Shown in pieces: positions 15,887-24,100 of a stretch of 27,344 nucleotides of DNA. A program made the position numbers and the translations under genes. Source of the DNA: an uncultured Treponema sp. (lineage in GTDB: Bacteria > Spirochaetota > Spirochaetia > Treponematales > Treponemataceae); contig CALCRU010000016.1 of NCBI GenBank assembly GCA_937894335.1, positions 1 through 27,344 on the forward strand, given 5' to 3'. The notes beneath the pieces are model-generated. The model was given only the letters and a program-made list of their open reading frames with translations, had not been told where the DNA came from and ran no database searches. Position 1 is the first letter of the stretch. Each line of letters opens with the position of its first letter.

Positions 15887-17059
15887 TTGAACACAGTTAC
15901 GCAAACAGACAATTCTGCTTACCTGACAGAGCAGCTTATTACTTACATAGGCAATAAGCGTGCTCTGCTTTCTTTTATCGAGCAAGGGATTTCCCATGTT
16001 TCAAAAAAAATGAACCGGGAAAAACTTGTTACCTTCGATGTCTTTAGCGGAAGCGGAATTGTCTCTAGGTTTCTAAAGCAGTCTTCCTCGCACATTTACG
16101 CAAACGACATGGAGCAGTATGCCTCGGTTATAAGCCAGTGCTATTTGGACACTCCATCCCAAAGAAAAATCACCCAGTTAAAAAAAATGCATTCTACCCT
16201 GACTCAGGAATGTTCCAAAATGATGGAGGAATATCTTTTATGTGGCACATCCTTTAGAGACACAAAGAACCTTCCCGGATTTATAAGTGAACTTTACGCA
16301 CCCAAAGACATTAAGGACATAAAAAAAGGGGAACGATGTTTTTACACTCCCTACAACGCCTGCTACATTGACTGCATGAGACAGTGCATAGACACTATTG
16401 TTCCCCAGACAGACAGGCACTTTTTTATAGCCCCACTACTTTCAGAATCTTCAATACACGCAAACACTGGAGGAGTCTTTAAAGGCTTTTACAAGAATTC
16501 TTCAACAGGCATAGGAAAGTTTGGAGGCAACGGAGAAAACGCCATGTCGCGCATTACAGGTCACATAAGCCTTCCCTTTCCCGTCTTTAGTTCGTTTAAA
16601 ACCGAATTCACTGTCTTCTGCGAAAATGCCAACGACCTTGCTTCTTCTAAAAACAATCCCCATGTAGACCTTGCCTACATAGACCCTCCCTACAACCAAC
16701 ATCCCTACGGGTCAAACTACTTCATGCTTAACTTAATTGCAAAATACGAGCGTCCCTCCAAAGACATTCTAAGCAGGGTGTCAGGTATTCCTTCAGACTG
16801 GAACCGCTCCATGTACAACAAAAAATCTTATGCCGAAGAAGCATTTGTTGATCTTGTAAAAAAACTTGATGCAAAATTCCTACTTATTTCCTTTAACAAC
16901 GAAGGATTTATTCAGACAGAACAGATGAAAAAAATTCTTTCCGATGAGGGAAAAGTTACTGTACTGGAATCCCCCTACACCGCCTACAGGGCAAGCCGGA
17001 ATCTTTCTTCTAGAACACCTCATGTAAAGGAATTCCTATACATAGTTGAAAAACGCTAG
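15887..17059 (+). CDS. Orphan D12-class DNA adenine-N6 methyltransferase
   Basis: A 390-residue enzyme expected to methylate the N6 of adenine in a specific DNA site using S-adenosylmethionine. The conserved N-terminus YLTEQLITYIGNKRALLSFI (about residues 12-31) is followed by the AdoMet motif FSGSG (53-57) and the catalytic DPPYNQHPYGSNYF (from 266). This is the D12 order: FxGxG first, DPPY late. The only start that keeps the N-terminal motif is TTG at 15887, directly after an in-frame stop and without a Shine-Dalgarno. Translation is therefore likely coupled to the lipoprotein gene five bases upstream. No restriction endonuclease gene is nearby, so it looks like a solitary methyltransferase. 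The recognition site cannot be read from sequence. It is convergent with the next gene, with stops about nine bases apart. Confidence 0.9.
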   Translation: MNTVTQTDNSAYLTEQLITYIGNKRALLSFIEQGISHVSKKMNREKLVTFDVFSGSGIVSRFLKQSSSHIYANDMEQYASVISQCYLDTPSQRKITQLKKMHSTLTQECSKMMEEYLLCGTSFRDTKNLPGFISELYAPKDIKDIKKGERCFYTPYNACYIDCMRQCIDTIVPQTDRHFFIAPLLSESSIHANTGGVFKGFYKNSSTGIGKFGGNGENAMSRITGHISLPFPVFSSFKTEFTVFCENANDLASSKNNPHVDLAYIDPPYNQHPYGSNYFMLNLIAKYERPSKDILSRVSGIPSDWNRSMYNKKSYAEEAFVDLVKKLDAKFLLISFNNEGFIQTEQMKKILSDEGKVTVLESPYTAYRASRNLSSRTPHVKEFLYIVEKR

Positions 17060-17068
17060 ACCTTCTGC

Positions 17069-18064
17069 CTAAAACGAAACAATACAGGTAACTGGCAGAT
17101 GGTCACTGTAACCGTTCCCAGACCAAATCCTGTATGCAAAGGGACAGTCCGACTCGCTGTCATACCAGGGACCGTCAGTTTCGCAGGAAAGTGAAACAAT
17201 AAAAGCCCTTCCCCCTGCAAAGAAATTGTCAATTCGAGACCATCCGTCATACCAGTAGCTTCCAGGAGAGACCATACTTCCGTCAGAAAGATACCAGCCC
17301 GACTGAACCTCACATCCGCCAGAAAATTTATTCCTAAGCAGAACAGAGCCTTTTGTTTTTCCGCCTGCAAAAGAATGAATGTCGCGGTTAAAGTCTCCGC
17401 AAGAAAGACAGGGCATACCCCTCCTTACGCAGGAAGAAATTTCGCTACTCAAGACAGACTCTTGCCACAGCCGCCACTTTTCGGTAGAACTTTCTCCTCC
17501 TAGCATGCTTTTCCAATGGCTTACAAAGAGCGTAAATTTTTCTTCTCCCACGCAAATCCTTACCTGCATAAGGGGACGCATTTTTGGCATCTGCTCAGAT
17601 TCAGTGCGCACATCCAAAGAATGCACCGTCATGTCCTCAAGGGGATAGCGCGAAAGCAGACCGCATCCAATGGAACTTCCCTCGTCCTTTGCAAAACACG
17701 CATAGGGATAAAGCTTTTTAAAATCCCACTGGGCAGAAAGAAAATTGTACAGGTCATAAAGGACGCCTTCATTTTCCACTTCTTCCATTACAAAAATGTC
17801 TGCATCAAGATTTTGTATTACCGAAGAAAGCCGCTTCAATCGTTCAACATAGGATTCGTGTCCCCAGTTTTTTGAAGAAACAAATTCGTCATATTCGTTT
17901 CCTGTAGTAACAGAATCAAAAAAAGTTTCCACATTCCAGTTTACAATTTTTAAAACATGCTTACTCTGAAAAGTCTCGTCATTTTTTAAGACAGCCTGAG
18001 AGCATGAAGCACAAGTTATTGCAAGAAGCAAAGTTGCAAGCAAATTGATTTTTTTCTTAAGCAT
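17069..18064 (-). CDS. Lipoprotein with endonuclease/exonuclease/phosphatase (EEP) domain
   Basis: A 331-residue product with a lipoprotein signal (lipobox-like CASC near residue 21), so it is anchored outside the cytoplasm. The EEP fold is complete: the metal-site segment NWNVETFFD (about 43-51), EEVEN (about 94-98), SHWKS (about 182-186), GDFNRDI (about 223-229), and the C-terminal SDHLP (about 321-325). Members cleave phosphodiesters in nucleic acids or phospholipids, or phosphomonoesters; which one is not visible here. A strong GGAGGTG site lies before the ATG. It follows the FGE-domain lipoprotein gene by 20 bases in the same direction, so they are co-transcribed. Confidence 0.9.
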   Translation of the reverse strand: MLKKKINLLATLLLAITCASCSQAVLKNDETFQSKHVLKIVNWNVETFFDSVTTGNEYDEFVSSKNWGHESYVERLKRLSSVIQNLDADIFVMEEVENEGVLYDLYNFLSAQWDFKKLYPYACFAKDEGSSIGCGLLSRYPLEDMTVHSLDVRTESEQMPKMRPLMQVRICVGEEKFTLFVSHWKSMLGGESSTEKWRLWQESVLSSEISSCVRRGMPCLSCGDFNRDIHSFAGGKTKGSVLLRNKFSGGCEVQSGWYLSDGSMVSPGSYWYDGWSRIDNFFAGGRAFIVSLSCETDGPWYDSESDCPFAYRIWSGNGYSDHLPVTCIVSF

Positions 18065-18084
18065 AAAGCCACCTCCGTTAAGGA

Positions 18085-20658
18085 CTAATTTTTTCTTGCC
18101 AGTCTAAATCCCCAGTCGGCCTGAGAATAGTAGGGAATTTTTCCAAGCCCCTTATCCTGAGGGCCGCACTCTTCCGCAGAACTTTTAAAGGAGCCTCCGC
18201 AGAGAAGCCGAGTTACATTTGAATAAAGCCAGTCACCTGTCCATTCCCATATGTTTCCGCTCATATCGTAAAGTCCCAGTGCATTTGCCTTTTTGCGTCC
18301 CACTTCATGCAGTATGCCACCACTGTTTACAGAACTCCATGCAACTTCATCAATGTCATTACTTCCCGAAAAAGATTTGTCCCAGTCTCCGTTAGAAGAC
18401 GCGCCCCTAAAGGCATATTCCCATTCCCCAGCAGAAGGCAGCCTGTATCCGTTTGCATCGCTTTTTACACGAGGATTATCAATAGAGCCTGCACTTGTAA
18501 GAAGAGAAGTTTCGCTAGAACTTTCCCTAAGGGGATTTTTAAATGCGGCATCGCTGTAGTAGACGCAGGTAAGTTTTTGAGAAGCAGAACTGTTTGCATT
18601 GTGCCATTCTGTAAAGGCATTGCACCAGACTATTGCATCCCTCCATGAAACTTCGGTAAGGGGAAGAAGACTTTCAACGGCACACTTGGGGTAAGAGCGT
18701 GAAAATTTGTATCCGTTTAAAATTGCCCACTGATAAACTAGAGACCAAAGCCCCTGAGTAACCTGATAGCGTCCCAACCTGTATGCGGATATTTTCTGTC
18801 CTTGGGAAAGATGAGTTCCCTTTTTGTCAACGCTCACCTGAGAAGAGCACACCGTAACAAGGGGAAACATGGAGTCCACATAATCTACAGTTTGCATTAC
18901 ATGAAGAAGGCCCTTCACTCCAGAGTCCTCTCCGTTTACAAAGACTGTAAGCTCAAAATCTTTAGGAGAAGAAATTACAGGTACCGTAATGTTAACCCTG
19001 CATTCAGATTCTGTTACAAGATGGGGAGAATATGAGGAACCGTTGCATGTAAGCACAATGGCGTTTTCTTCAGTGTCAAGATTTTTTCCTCTAATGATTA
19101 CCTCAGCATTTTTTCCTCCGTTAAAAAGGGGAGCATGACATTCATCAACAGAAGAAATTTTTATTCCGTCGTAAACGCAAAGAAGTCCCTGAACAGTCTG
19201 TTCCTTTTGGTCAAGGGCACATGAGAGTTTGTATTCACCTTCTTCAAGAGGAGCGTCAAGGCGACATTTAAGACATTCAGAAGAAAAAGCAAGGGCGCTT
19301 ACCGTAAGAATTTTTTCTTCTCCGTTAAAGACAAAAAGTTCGCCAGAAGAACACAGGTCCAAATCAGTTCCCAAAAGGCTAACCAGAACGGACTGAACTT
19401 TTCCAGACCTTACCCTTTCTGGCTCAACCTGAATTTTATTTATGCAGGGATTTTCGCAAACAGTAAAACTGGTCTCAAAAAGAACTTTATCCCTGTAGAT
19501 TATTTTTGCCCCGTAACTTCCCTTTTGCTTTGGAACAGAAAGAGAGCATGAAGCTCGGCTAGAATCCAGAACAGTTACAGAAGCAGGCACAGAATTTTCT
19601 TCTTCCAGTTGAACAACAAAAAAATCTTTTTCGGCTTTTGTAAAATTACTTCCCCTTATAAAAAGAGTTGCACTTTCTTCTGTGTATAAAACTTTTTCTC
19701 TGTCAAACCAGGCTTCGTAAACAAATGGCTCTACCCGGCAAAAAAATTTCGTTTTCTGACAGGGGCTTCTGTTACCAGCCACATCTATAGCACAAACAGA
19801 AACTTCGTATTCCGCACCGTCAGGTTCGCAGTCAAAGGAGCAGGAATTTTTTGAGGCCGCAAGGGTAAGAGTTTTTTCAAGCCCGTTACCAGAAAGGTTC
19901 ACTTCTAAAAACTGAACATCATCAGACAAGGACGGCTTCCATTCAACTTCTAGCTTACCGCTATTACTGTTAAAGGCGGCACGAATGTCCTGCACTGGAT
20001 CAGGGCTAATCATGTCGATTGAAGAAATGCTTACAGTCTGCATTCCTATTTTTCCGTCGGCAGTTTTTGCATAGAATGTGTAGATTCCGTTTTGCACAAT
20101 CTGAACGGAAGATTTGTTTTCTTTGCACAAAAGGAGGGTTCCGTAACCGGATTCAAAAAAAGTTCTGGCATGAAGACCAGCAGCGTACCTTAGCACCGTT
20201 ATACTGCTATTGCAAAGACATTCAACCGTTACCGTAACTGAACGAGCAACAGGAGTCGTGCTGTCACTGGCAAGAAGAATTTTAAAATCCGTCGGAAGGG
20301 AATCTTCTTTTAGCGGAGTAAATTTAAATGCAGGAAGGGTAACTATTCCATCCGTTACTGTAAGCCCCTGCACTAGGGAAGCCTCGCAGGAATTTTCTGC
20401 AGAAGCCTTTACTTCGTAAGAGCCACTTTCAACCCTGTCAAAGAAAAATTCCCCAACAGCAGAAAGTTCCGCAGTCCGCAGAGGAATGTCCATGTCTTCA
20501 GTAGACCTTAGCAAAACCTCTACACCTTGCATGTCGCCCCCTTCAAACTGAACAGACCCCTTTACGCCACCATACCATCCGCCTGTAGCCGTCTGCAGGG
20601 AACAGGATGCCAAAGCCAGAGCCGAAGCCCAAATAAAACGAAAGTATCCTTTTTTCAT
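18085..20658 (-). CDS. Large lipoprotein with FnIII, TIG-like and FGE-sulfatase domains
   Basis: The ATG at 20658 is preferred over 20673 because AGGAG falls between them, five to six bases before it. The 857-residue protein has a lipoprotein signal (LASCS, Cys near residue 19). A carboxypeptidase-regulatory-like beta sandwich follows (about 30-110), then a fibronectin type III-like segment (about 220-310) and three TIG/IPT-like segments (about 320-600). The C-terminal FGE/SUMF1-type domain (about 620-857) holds the markers YQVTQGLWSLVY, LPLTEVSWRDAIVWCNAFTEW, YRLPSAGEWEYAFRG, LGLYDMSGNIWEWTGDW and GFRLARK. FGE domains in such surface proteins are usually non-catalytic binding modules. A Rex-type operator lies about 60 bases upstream of the start. 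It leads the two-lipoprotein operon. Confidence 0.88.
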   Translation of the reverse strand: MKKGYFRFIWASALALASCSLQTATGGWYGGVKGSVQFEGGDMQGVEVLLRSTEDMDIPLRTAELSAVGEFFFDRVESGSYEVKASAENSCEASLVQGLTVTDGIVTLPAFKFTPLKEDSLPTDFKILLASDSTTPVARSVTVTVECLCNSSITVLRYAAGLHARTFFESGYGTLLLCKENKSSVQIVQNGIYTFYAKTADGKIGMQTVSISSIDMISPDPVQDIRAAFNSNSGKLEVEWKPSLSDDVQFLEVNLSGNGLEKTLTLAASKNSCSFDCEPDGAEYEVSVCAIDVAGNRSPCQKTKFFCRVEPFVYEAWFDREKVLYTEESATLFIRGSNFTKAEKDFFVVQLEEENSVPASVTVLDSSRASCSLSVPKQKGSYGAKIIYRDKVLFETSFTVCENPCINKIQVEPERVRSGKVQSVLVSLLGTDLDLCSSGELFVFNGEEKILTVSALAFSSECLKCRLDAPLEEGEYKLSCALDQKEQTVQGLLCVYDGIKISSVDECHAPLFNGGKNAEVIIRGKNLDTEENAIVLTCNGSSYSPHLVTESECRVNITVPVISSPKDFELTVFVNGEDSGVKGLLHVMQTVDYVDSMFPLVTVCSSQVSVDKKGTHLSQGQKISAYRLGRYQVTQGLWSLVYQWAILNGYKFSRSYPKCAVESLLPLTEVSWRDAIVWCNAFTEWHNANSSASQKLTCVYYSDAAFKNPLRESSSETSLLTSAGSIDNPRVKSDANGYRLPSAGEWEYAFRGASSNGDWDKSFSGSNDIDEVAWSSVNSGGILHEVGRKKANALGLYDMSGNIWEWTGDWLYSNVTRLLCGGSFKSSAEECGPQDKGLGKIPYYSQADWGFRLARKN

Positions 20659-20720
20659 TTTTTCTCCTATCATCTACATTATGTATATATGCTGATTTTT
20701 AAAAATAAACACAAAACTAC

Positions 20721-20736
20721 TGTGAAAAAAATCACA
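20721..20736. promoter_or_regulatory. Candidate Rex operator, distal
   Basis: TGTGA-AAAAAA-TCACA matches the core of the Rex site (TTGTGA-N6-TCACAA) with perfect symmetry of the five outer bases. It lies about 80 bases upstream of the rex -35 box and about 63 bases upstream of the divergent lipoprotein start, so it could serve either operon. Confidence 0.65.
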
Positions 20737-20815
20737 TAAAACGGCAAAAAATCTTCTCCAAGACAAATTTTTGGGAATTTTACGGCGGAATTTAGGTTAA
20801 AAATGCAAATTTTCT

Positions 20816-20844
20816 TTGACCCCACCCCAAAAATGCGCTATAGT
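20816..20844 (+). promoter_or_regulatory. Promoter of rex-serC-serA
   Basis: TTGACC (20816-20821) and TATAGT (20839-20844) are separated by 17 bases. The expected transcription start near 20851 puts the proximal Rex operator at about +18 to +35, where bound Rex would block elongation. Confidence 0.8.
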
Positions 20845-20867
20845 TAGGCTGATTTCAAGTTCTATTT

Positions 20868-20885
20868 TTGTGAATTTTATCACAA
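20868..20885. promoter_or_regulatory. Rex operator, proximal
   Basis: TTGTGAATTTTATCACAA is an 18-base palindrome that fully matches the Rex consensus TTGTGA-N6-TCACAA. It ends two bases before the GGAGG ribosome binding site of rex (20887-20891), which indicates autoregulation of the operon. Confidence 0.88.
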
Positions 20886-20900
20886 CGGAGGAAAGGGGCA

Positions 20901-21527
20901 ATGAGAGCAATTCCTGAACCGTCAAAAAGGCGGCTTGTTCTGCTGGAAAGGCTTCTTTCAGAAAGCGACCGTAAGACAGTAACTTCTTCCCAACTGGCGG
21001 AACTTACGGGTTGGTCTTCTGCAGTAATCCGTAGGGACATTTCCCTTCTGGACATTCGCTGTGGTGCAAGCAACGGATACAAAGTTTCCCAACTAAGGGA
21101 GGCTCTGGCCCAACTTGTAAACGACAGGCAAAAAGAAAAGCGTTGCTGTATTGTAGGACTTGGACGCATGGGGCAGATGCTTCTTGACACGGAAGAGCTT
21201 GAGGGTTCTTCCTTCAAACTGGTGGCGGGATTTGATTCCAGCGTGAACAGGACAGAAATACTTCATTCAGTTTTTCCCCTGCATCCTACCACAATGCTTG
21301 AGTCAGTCATAAGGAGCGAGGGGATTGAATACGCAATCCTTACCGTGGAAAAAAATGAAGCTCAGGAAACTGCGGATCGGCTTTCTGAGTGCGGCATAAA
21401 GGGAATAGTAAACTACACACCAGAAGTGCTTACCGTTCCCCAAAATGTAGCCGTTGAAAATGTAAGCTTACTGACCGCCTTGGAAATTCTAAGTGCAAAT
21501 ACAGTCGGTAATCAATATATAAAATAA
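20901..21527 (+). CDS. rex: Redox-sensing transcriptional repressor Rex
   Basis: A 208-residue protein of normal Rex length. The N-terminal winged helix (about residues 8-65) includes SSQLAELTGWSSAVIRRDISLL, equivalent to the Rex recognition helix. The Rossmann domain begins RCCIVGLGRMGQMLL with GxGxxG at 86-91, and the C-terminal domain-swap helix ends in LSANTVGNQYIK. Rex binds operators when NAD+ is high and is released by NADH, so it senses the NADH/NAD+ ratio. Two Rex-type operators flank the promoter region, supporting both the identity and autoregulation. serC follows 21 bases later in the same direction, which is an unusual partnership. Confidence 0.93.
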   Translation: MRAIPEPSKRRLVLLERLLSESDRKTVTSSQLAELTGWSSAVIRRDISLLDIRCGASNGYKVSQLREALAQLVNDRQKEKRCCIVGLGRMGQMLLDTEELEGSSFKLVAGFDSSVNRTEILHSVFPLHPTTMLESVIRSEGIEYAILTVEKNEAQETADRLSECGIKGIVNYTPEVLTVPQNVAVENVSLLTALEILSANTVGNQYIK

Positions 21528-21548
21528 AAACTCGAACAGGAGGAATCT

Positions 21549-22676
21549 ATGGCAAGAGTGTATAATTTTAGTGCAGGTCCAAGCTGCCTGCCCGAAGAAG
21601 TTTTGAACGAATGTGCAAAGGAAATGTTGGACTATAACGGAACAGGTCAGTCCGTTATGGAAATGAGCCACCGCTCAAAAGCTTACGAGCCAATCATTGA
21701 AGACGCAGAGGCAATGGTACGCAAGCTCATGAATGTTCCTTCAAACTACAAGGTTCTCTTTGTTCAGGGTGGAGGCTCAACTCAGTTTGCAATGGTTGCA
21801 CAGAACCTTGGTATTAAAAACAAAAAGGCAGCCTACATAGAAACTGGTGTGTGGGCAAAAAAAGCCGCTGCTGAGGCAAAAAAACTGGGAATTGCAGTTG
21901 ATATAATTGCTTCTTCAAAAGACAAGAACTATTCCTACATTCCCAAAGTTGAAAAAATCTCTGGCGACTACGACTACGCCTACATCTGCTTTAACAACAC
22001 CATTATGGGAACTCACTACGAATACATTCCCGACACAGGAAACATTCCCCTCGTTGCAGACATTTCTTCTTGCGTTTTAAGTGAGCCTCTTGATGTAAGC
22101 AAGTTTGGACTTCTCTTTGCAGGCGCACAGAAAAACCTTGCTCCAGCAGGCGTAACACTTGTAATAATCCGCGAAGACCTTATTCCCGAACCCGAAAACT
22201 GTCTTCCTGGAACTCCAACCATGTTGGCATACAAGACTCATGCAGACAACGGAAGCATGTACAACACTCCCCCATGCTACACAATTTATGTTCTTGGAAA
22301 AGTCCTTCACTGGATAGAAAAGAACGGCGGTGCGGAAGGAATGCTTAAGCGCAACAAGGAAAAGGCAGACTATCTTTACAACTTCCTTGATTCAAGCGAT
22401 TTCTATCATGCAACTGCACAGAAAGGAAGTCGCTCTCTGATGAATGTTCCCTTCCTTACAAAATACTCTAACCATGCTGCCGATGATGAAGCGGCTTGTG
22501 CAAAGGAAAAGGAAATAAACGACAAGTTTGTAAAGGAAGCAAGTGCGGCAGGTCTTGTAAACCTTAAGGGACACAGACTTGTAGGCGGAATGAGGGCAAG
22601 CATTTACAATGCAATGACTCTTGACGGAGTAAAGGCTCTTGTTGAATTCATGAAGAAATTCGCTTCGGCAAACTAA
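21549..22676 (+). CDS. serC: Phosphoserine aminotransferase
   Basis: A 375-residue PLP enzyme that converts 3-phosphohydroxypyruvate and glutamate to phosphoserine, the second step of serine synthesis. The start YNFSAGPSCLPEEVL and the SHRSKAYEPIIEDAE segment are diagnostic. FVQGGGSTQFAMVAQNL holds the cofactor phosphate site, and GAQKNLAPAG carries the PLP lysine (about K195). AGGAGG lies before the ATG. It sits between rex and serA in one operon, so it is expected to respond to the NADH/NAD+ ratio through Rex. Confidence 0.96.
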   Translation: MARVYNFSAGPSCLPEEVLNECAKEMLDYNGTGQSVMEMSHRSKAYEPIIEDAEAMVRKLMNVPSNYKVLFVQGGGSTQFAMVAQNLGIKNKKAAYIETGVWAKKAAAEAKKLGIAVDIIASSKDKNYSYIPKVEKISGDYDYAYICFNNTIMGTHYEYIPDTGNIPLVADISSCVLSEPLDVSKFGLLFAGAQKNLAPAGVTLVIIREDLIPEPENCLPGTPTMLAYKTHADNGSMYNTPPCYTIYVLGKVLHWIEKNGGAEGMLKRNKEKADYLYNFLDSSDFYHATAQKGSRSLMNVPFLTKYSNHAADDEAACAKEKEINDKFVKEASAAGLVNLKGHRLVGGMRASIYNAMTLDGVKALVEFMKKFASAN

Positions 22677-22707
22677 GTGGCTTTTTATTACAGTAGGAGA
22701 AAAACAA

Positions 22708-23886
22708 ATGTATAAGATTCAGACTTTGGATAGAATAAGTGCTAAGGGTCTCGACAACTTTCCCAGAGACGACTACGAAATTGCAAGCGAAATAGTAAAA
22801 CCAGATGCAATTCTTGTACGCAGCCATGACATGCTTACAATGCAGCTTGACCCTAGCGTAAAGGCCATTGCAAGGGCAGGTGCAGGAGTAAACAACATTC
22901 CAGTAAAAGAACTTGGTTCAAAGGGTGTAGTAGTATTTAACACTCCTGGTGCAAACTCAAATGCCGTTAAGGAACTGGTAATTCTAGCAATACTTATTGC
23001 AAGCCGTCCTGTAATAGGAGCCGCAAAATGGGTGGGAACACTCAAGGGTAAGGGAGCAGAAATTGCAGGACTTGCAGAAAAAGGCAAGAAAGATTTTATT
23101 GGTAACGAAGTTAAAGGCAAGACTCTGGGTGTAATAGGACTGGGTGCAATAGGCGCACAGGTTGCGAACACAGCCATAGACTTGGGAATGAATGTAATAG
23201 GCTACGATCCCTTCCTTTCTGTTGACGCTGCATGGAGTCTTAACAGAGAAGTAAAGCATGCCGAAACTTTGGACACTCTGTTTGCAAAGTCAGACTACAT
23301 CACTGTGCATGTTCCCGAAACACCCGACACAAAAGGTCTTATCAGTGCCGCCACAATCAAGAACATGAAGGACGGAGTAAAAATCATCAACCTTGCAAGG
23401 GGCGGACTTGTAAACAACGAAGACCTGTTGCAGGCTGTAAAGAATGGAAAAATCGGATGCCTGGTTACAGACTTTGCCGCTGATGAATTCCTTGACAACG
23501 ACAAAATAATCTGCTTCCCCCACTTGGGTGCATCAACTCCCGAAGCAGAAGAAAACTGCGCTGTAATGGCAGTAAAGGAACTGAGGGACTTTTTGGAAAC
23601 CGGCGCCATTAAAAACAGCGTCAACTTTCCAAAGTGCAAGATGGACTCTGCAATCCCACAGGGAGGAACACGCCTCTGCATAGCTCATAAAAATGTTCCC
23701 AACATGATTGCCCAGTTTACAAGCGTGCTTGGTGGAGCAAAGCAGAACATTAGCGGAATGGTAGACCAGAACCGTGCAGACCTTGCCTACGCACTCATAG
23801 ATGTAGACGGAAAGGTAAGCGACGACTCTATTGCCGCTCTTGCAAAAATTGACGGTGTAATTACAGTGCGCCCAATCTACGCATAA
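22708..23886 (+). CDS. serA: D-3-phosphoglycerate dehydrogenase with C-terminal ACT-like domain
   Basis: A 392-residue enzyme that oxidises 3-phosphoglycerate with NAD+ to start serine synthesis, making NADH. The NAD site GVIGLGAIGAQVA has GxGxxG at 144-149. The catalytic set is Arg230 in NLARGG, Glu259 in FAADEF and His271 in PHLGAS. The C-terminal region (about 322-392) has an ACT-like pattern that may bind serine for feedback control. AGGAG lies before the ATG, and the gene starts 31 bases after serC. A strong terminator follows. The NADH it makes is the signal sensed by Rex, encoded first in the operon. Confidence 0.95.
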   Translation: MYKIQTLDRISAKGLDNFPRDDYEIASEIVKPDAILVRSHDMLTMQLDPSVKAIARAGAGVNNIPVKELGSKGVVVFNTPGANSNAVKELVILAILIASRPVIGAAKWVGTLKGKGAEIAGLAEKGKKDFIGNEVKGKTLGVIGLGAIGAQVANTAIDLGMNVIGYDPFLSVDAAWSLNREVKHAETLDTLFAKSDYITVHVPETPDTKGLISAATIKNMKDGVKIINLARGGLVNNEDLLQAVKNGKIGCLVTDFAADEFLDNDKIICFPHLGASTPEAEENCAVMAVKELRDFLETGAIKNSVNFPKCKMDSAIPQGGTRLCIAHKNVPNMIAQFTSVLGGAKQNISGMVDQNRADLAYALIDVDGKVSDDSIAALAKIDGVITVRPIYA

Positions 23887-23901
23887 AAAATCCATCTGAA
23901 T

Positions 23902-23940
23902 GCCCTGTATGTTTTTTTGACATGCAGGGCTTTTTGTTTT
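23902..23940 (+). terminator. Terminator of rex-serC-serA
   Basis: GCCCTGTATGT and ACATGCAGGGC form an 11-pair stem with one T-G wobble and a 7-base T-rich loop. TTTTTGTTTTT follows directly. It lies 16 bases after the serA stop. Confidence 0.9.
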
Positions 23941-23956
23941 TAAATCTGGAGAAAAA

Positions 23957-24049
23957 ATGAAGCTTAGAGAATACAAAAAGGAAGACTCAGCCATAATAGG
24001 CACATGGGAATGCATAGACATGGAAAAGCCCTTACACCCGACGCCTTAA
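23957..24049 (+). pseudogene. Probable GNAT acetyltransferase remnant (30 codons)
   Basis: A short frame with its own GGAG ribosome binding site, starting MKLREYKKEDSAIIGTWE and then losing similarity before a stop at 24047. The opening matches the usual N-terminus of GNAT-family acetyltransferases (MKLREYKKED-x-x-I-I-x-x-W), which are normally about 150 residues. The catalytic domain with the acetyl-CoA loop is absent from the next bases in all plus frames, so a deletion remnant is more likely than a functional peptide. It lies between the serA terminator and the GH3 gene. Confidence 0.5.
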
Positions 24050-24088
24050 AGCACATTTTCTTGCCTAGATTTTTCCTTAAACAAGACT

Positions 24089-24094
24089 TATACT
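24089..24094 (+). promoter_or_regulatory. -10 box of the GH3 gene (leaderless type)
   Basis: TATACT is followed by exactly six bases and the ATG at 24101, with no Shine-Dalgarno. A matching -35 at 16-18 bases is not convincing (TTGCCT at 24061 is 22 bases away). Confidence 0.45.
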
Positions 24095-24100
24095 ATCTGC

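Noticed and set aside
23295..24021. Minus-strand frames opposite serA and its downstream region
   Set aside because: They overlap serA and its terminator and show no recognisable protein pattern.
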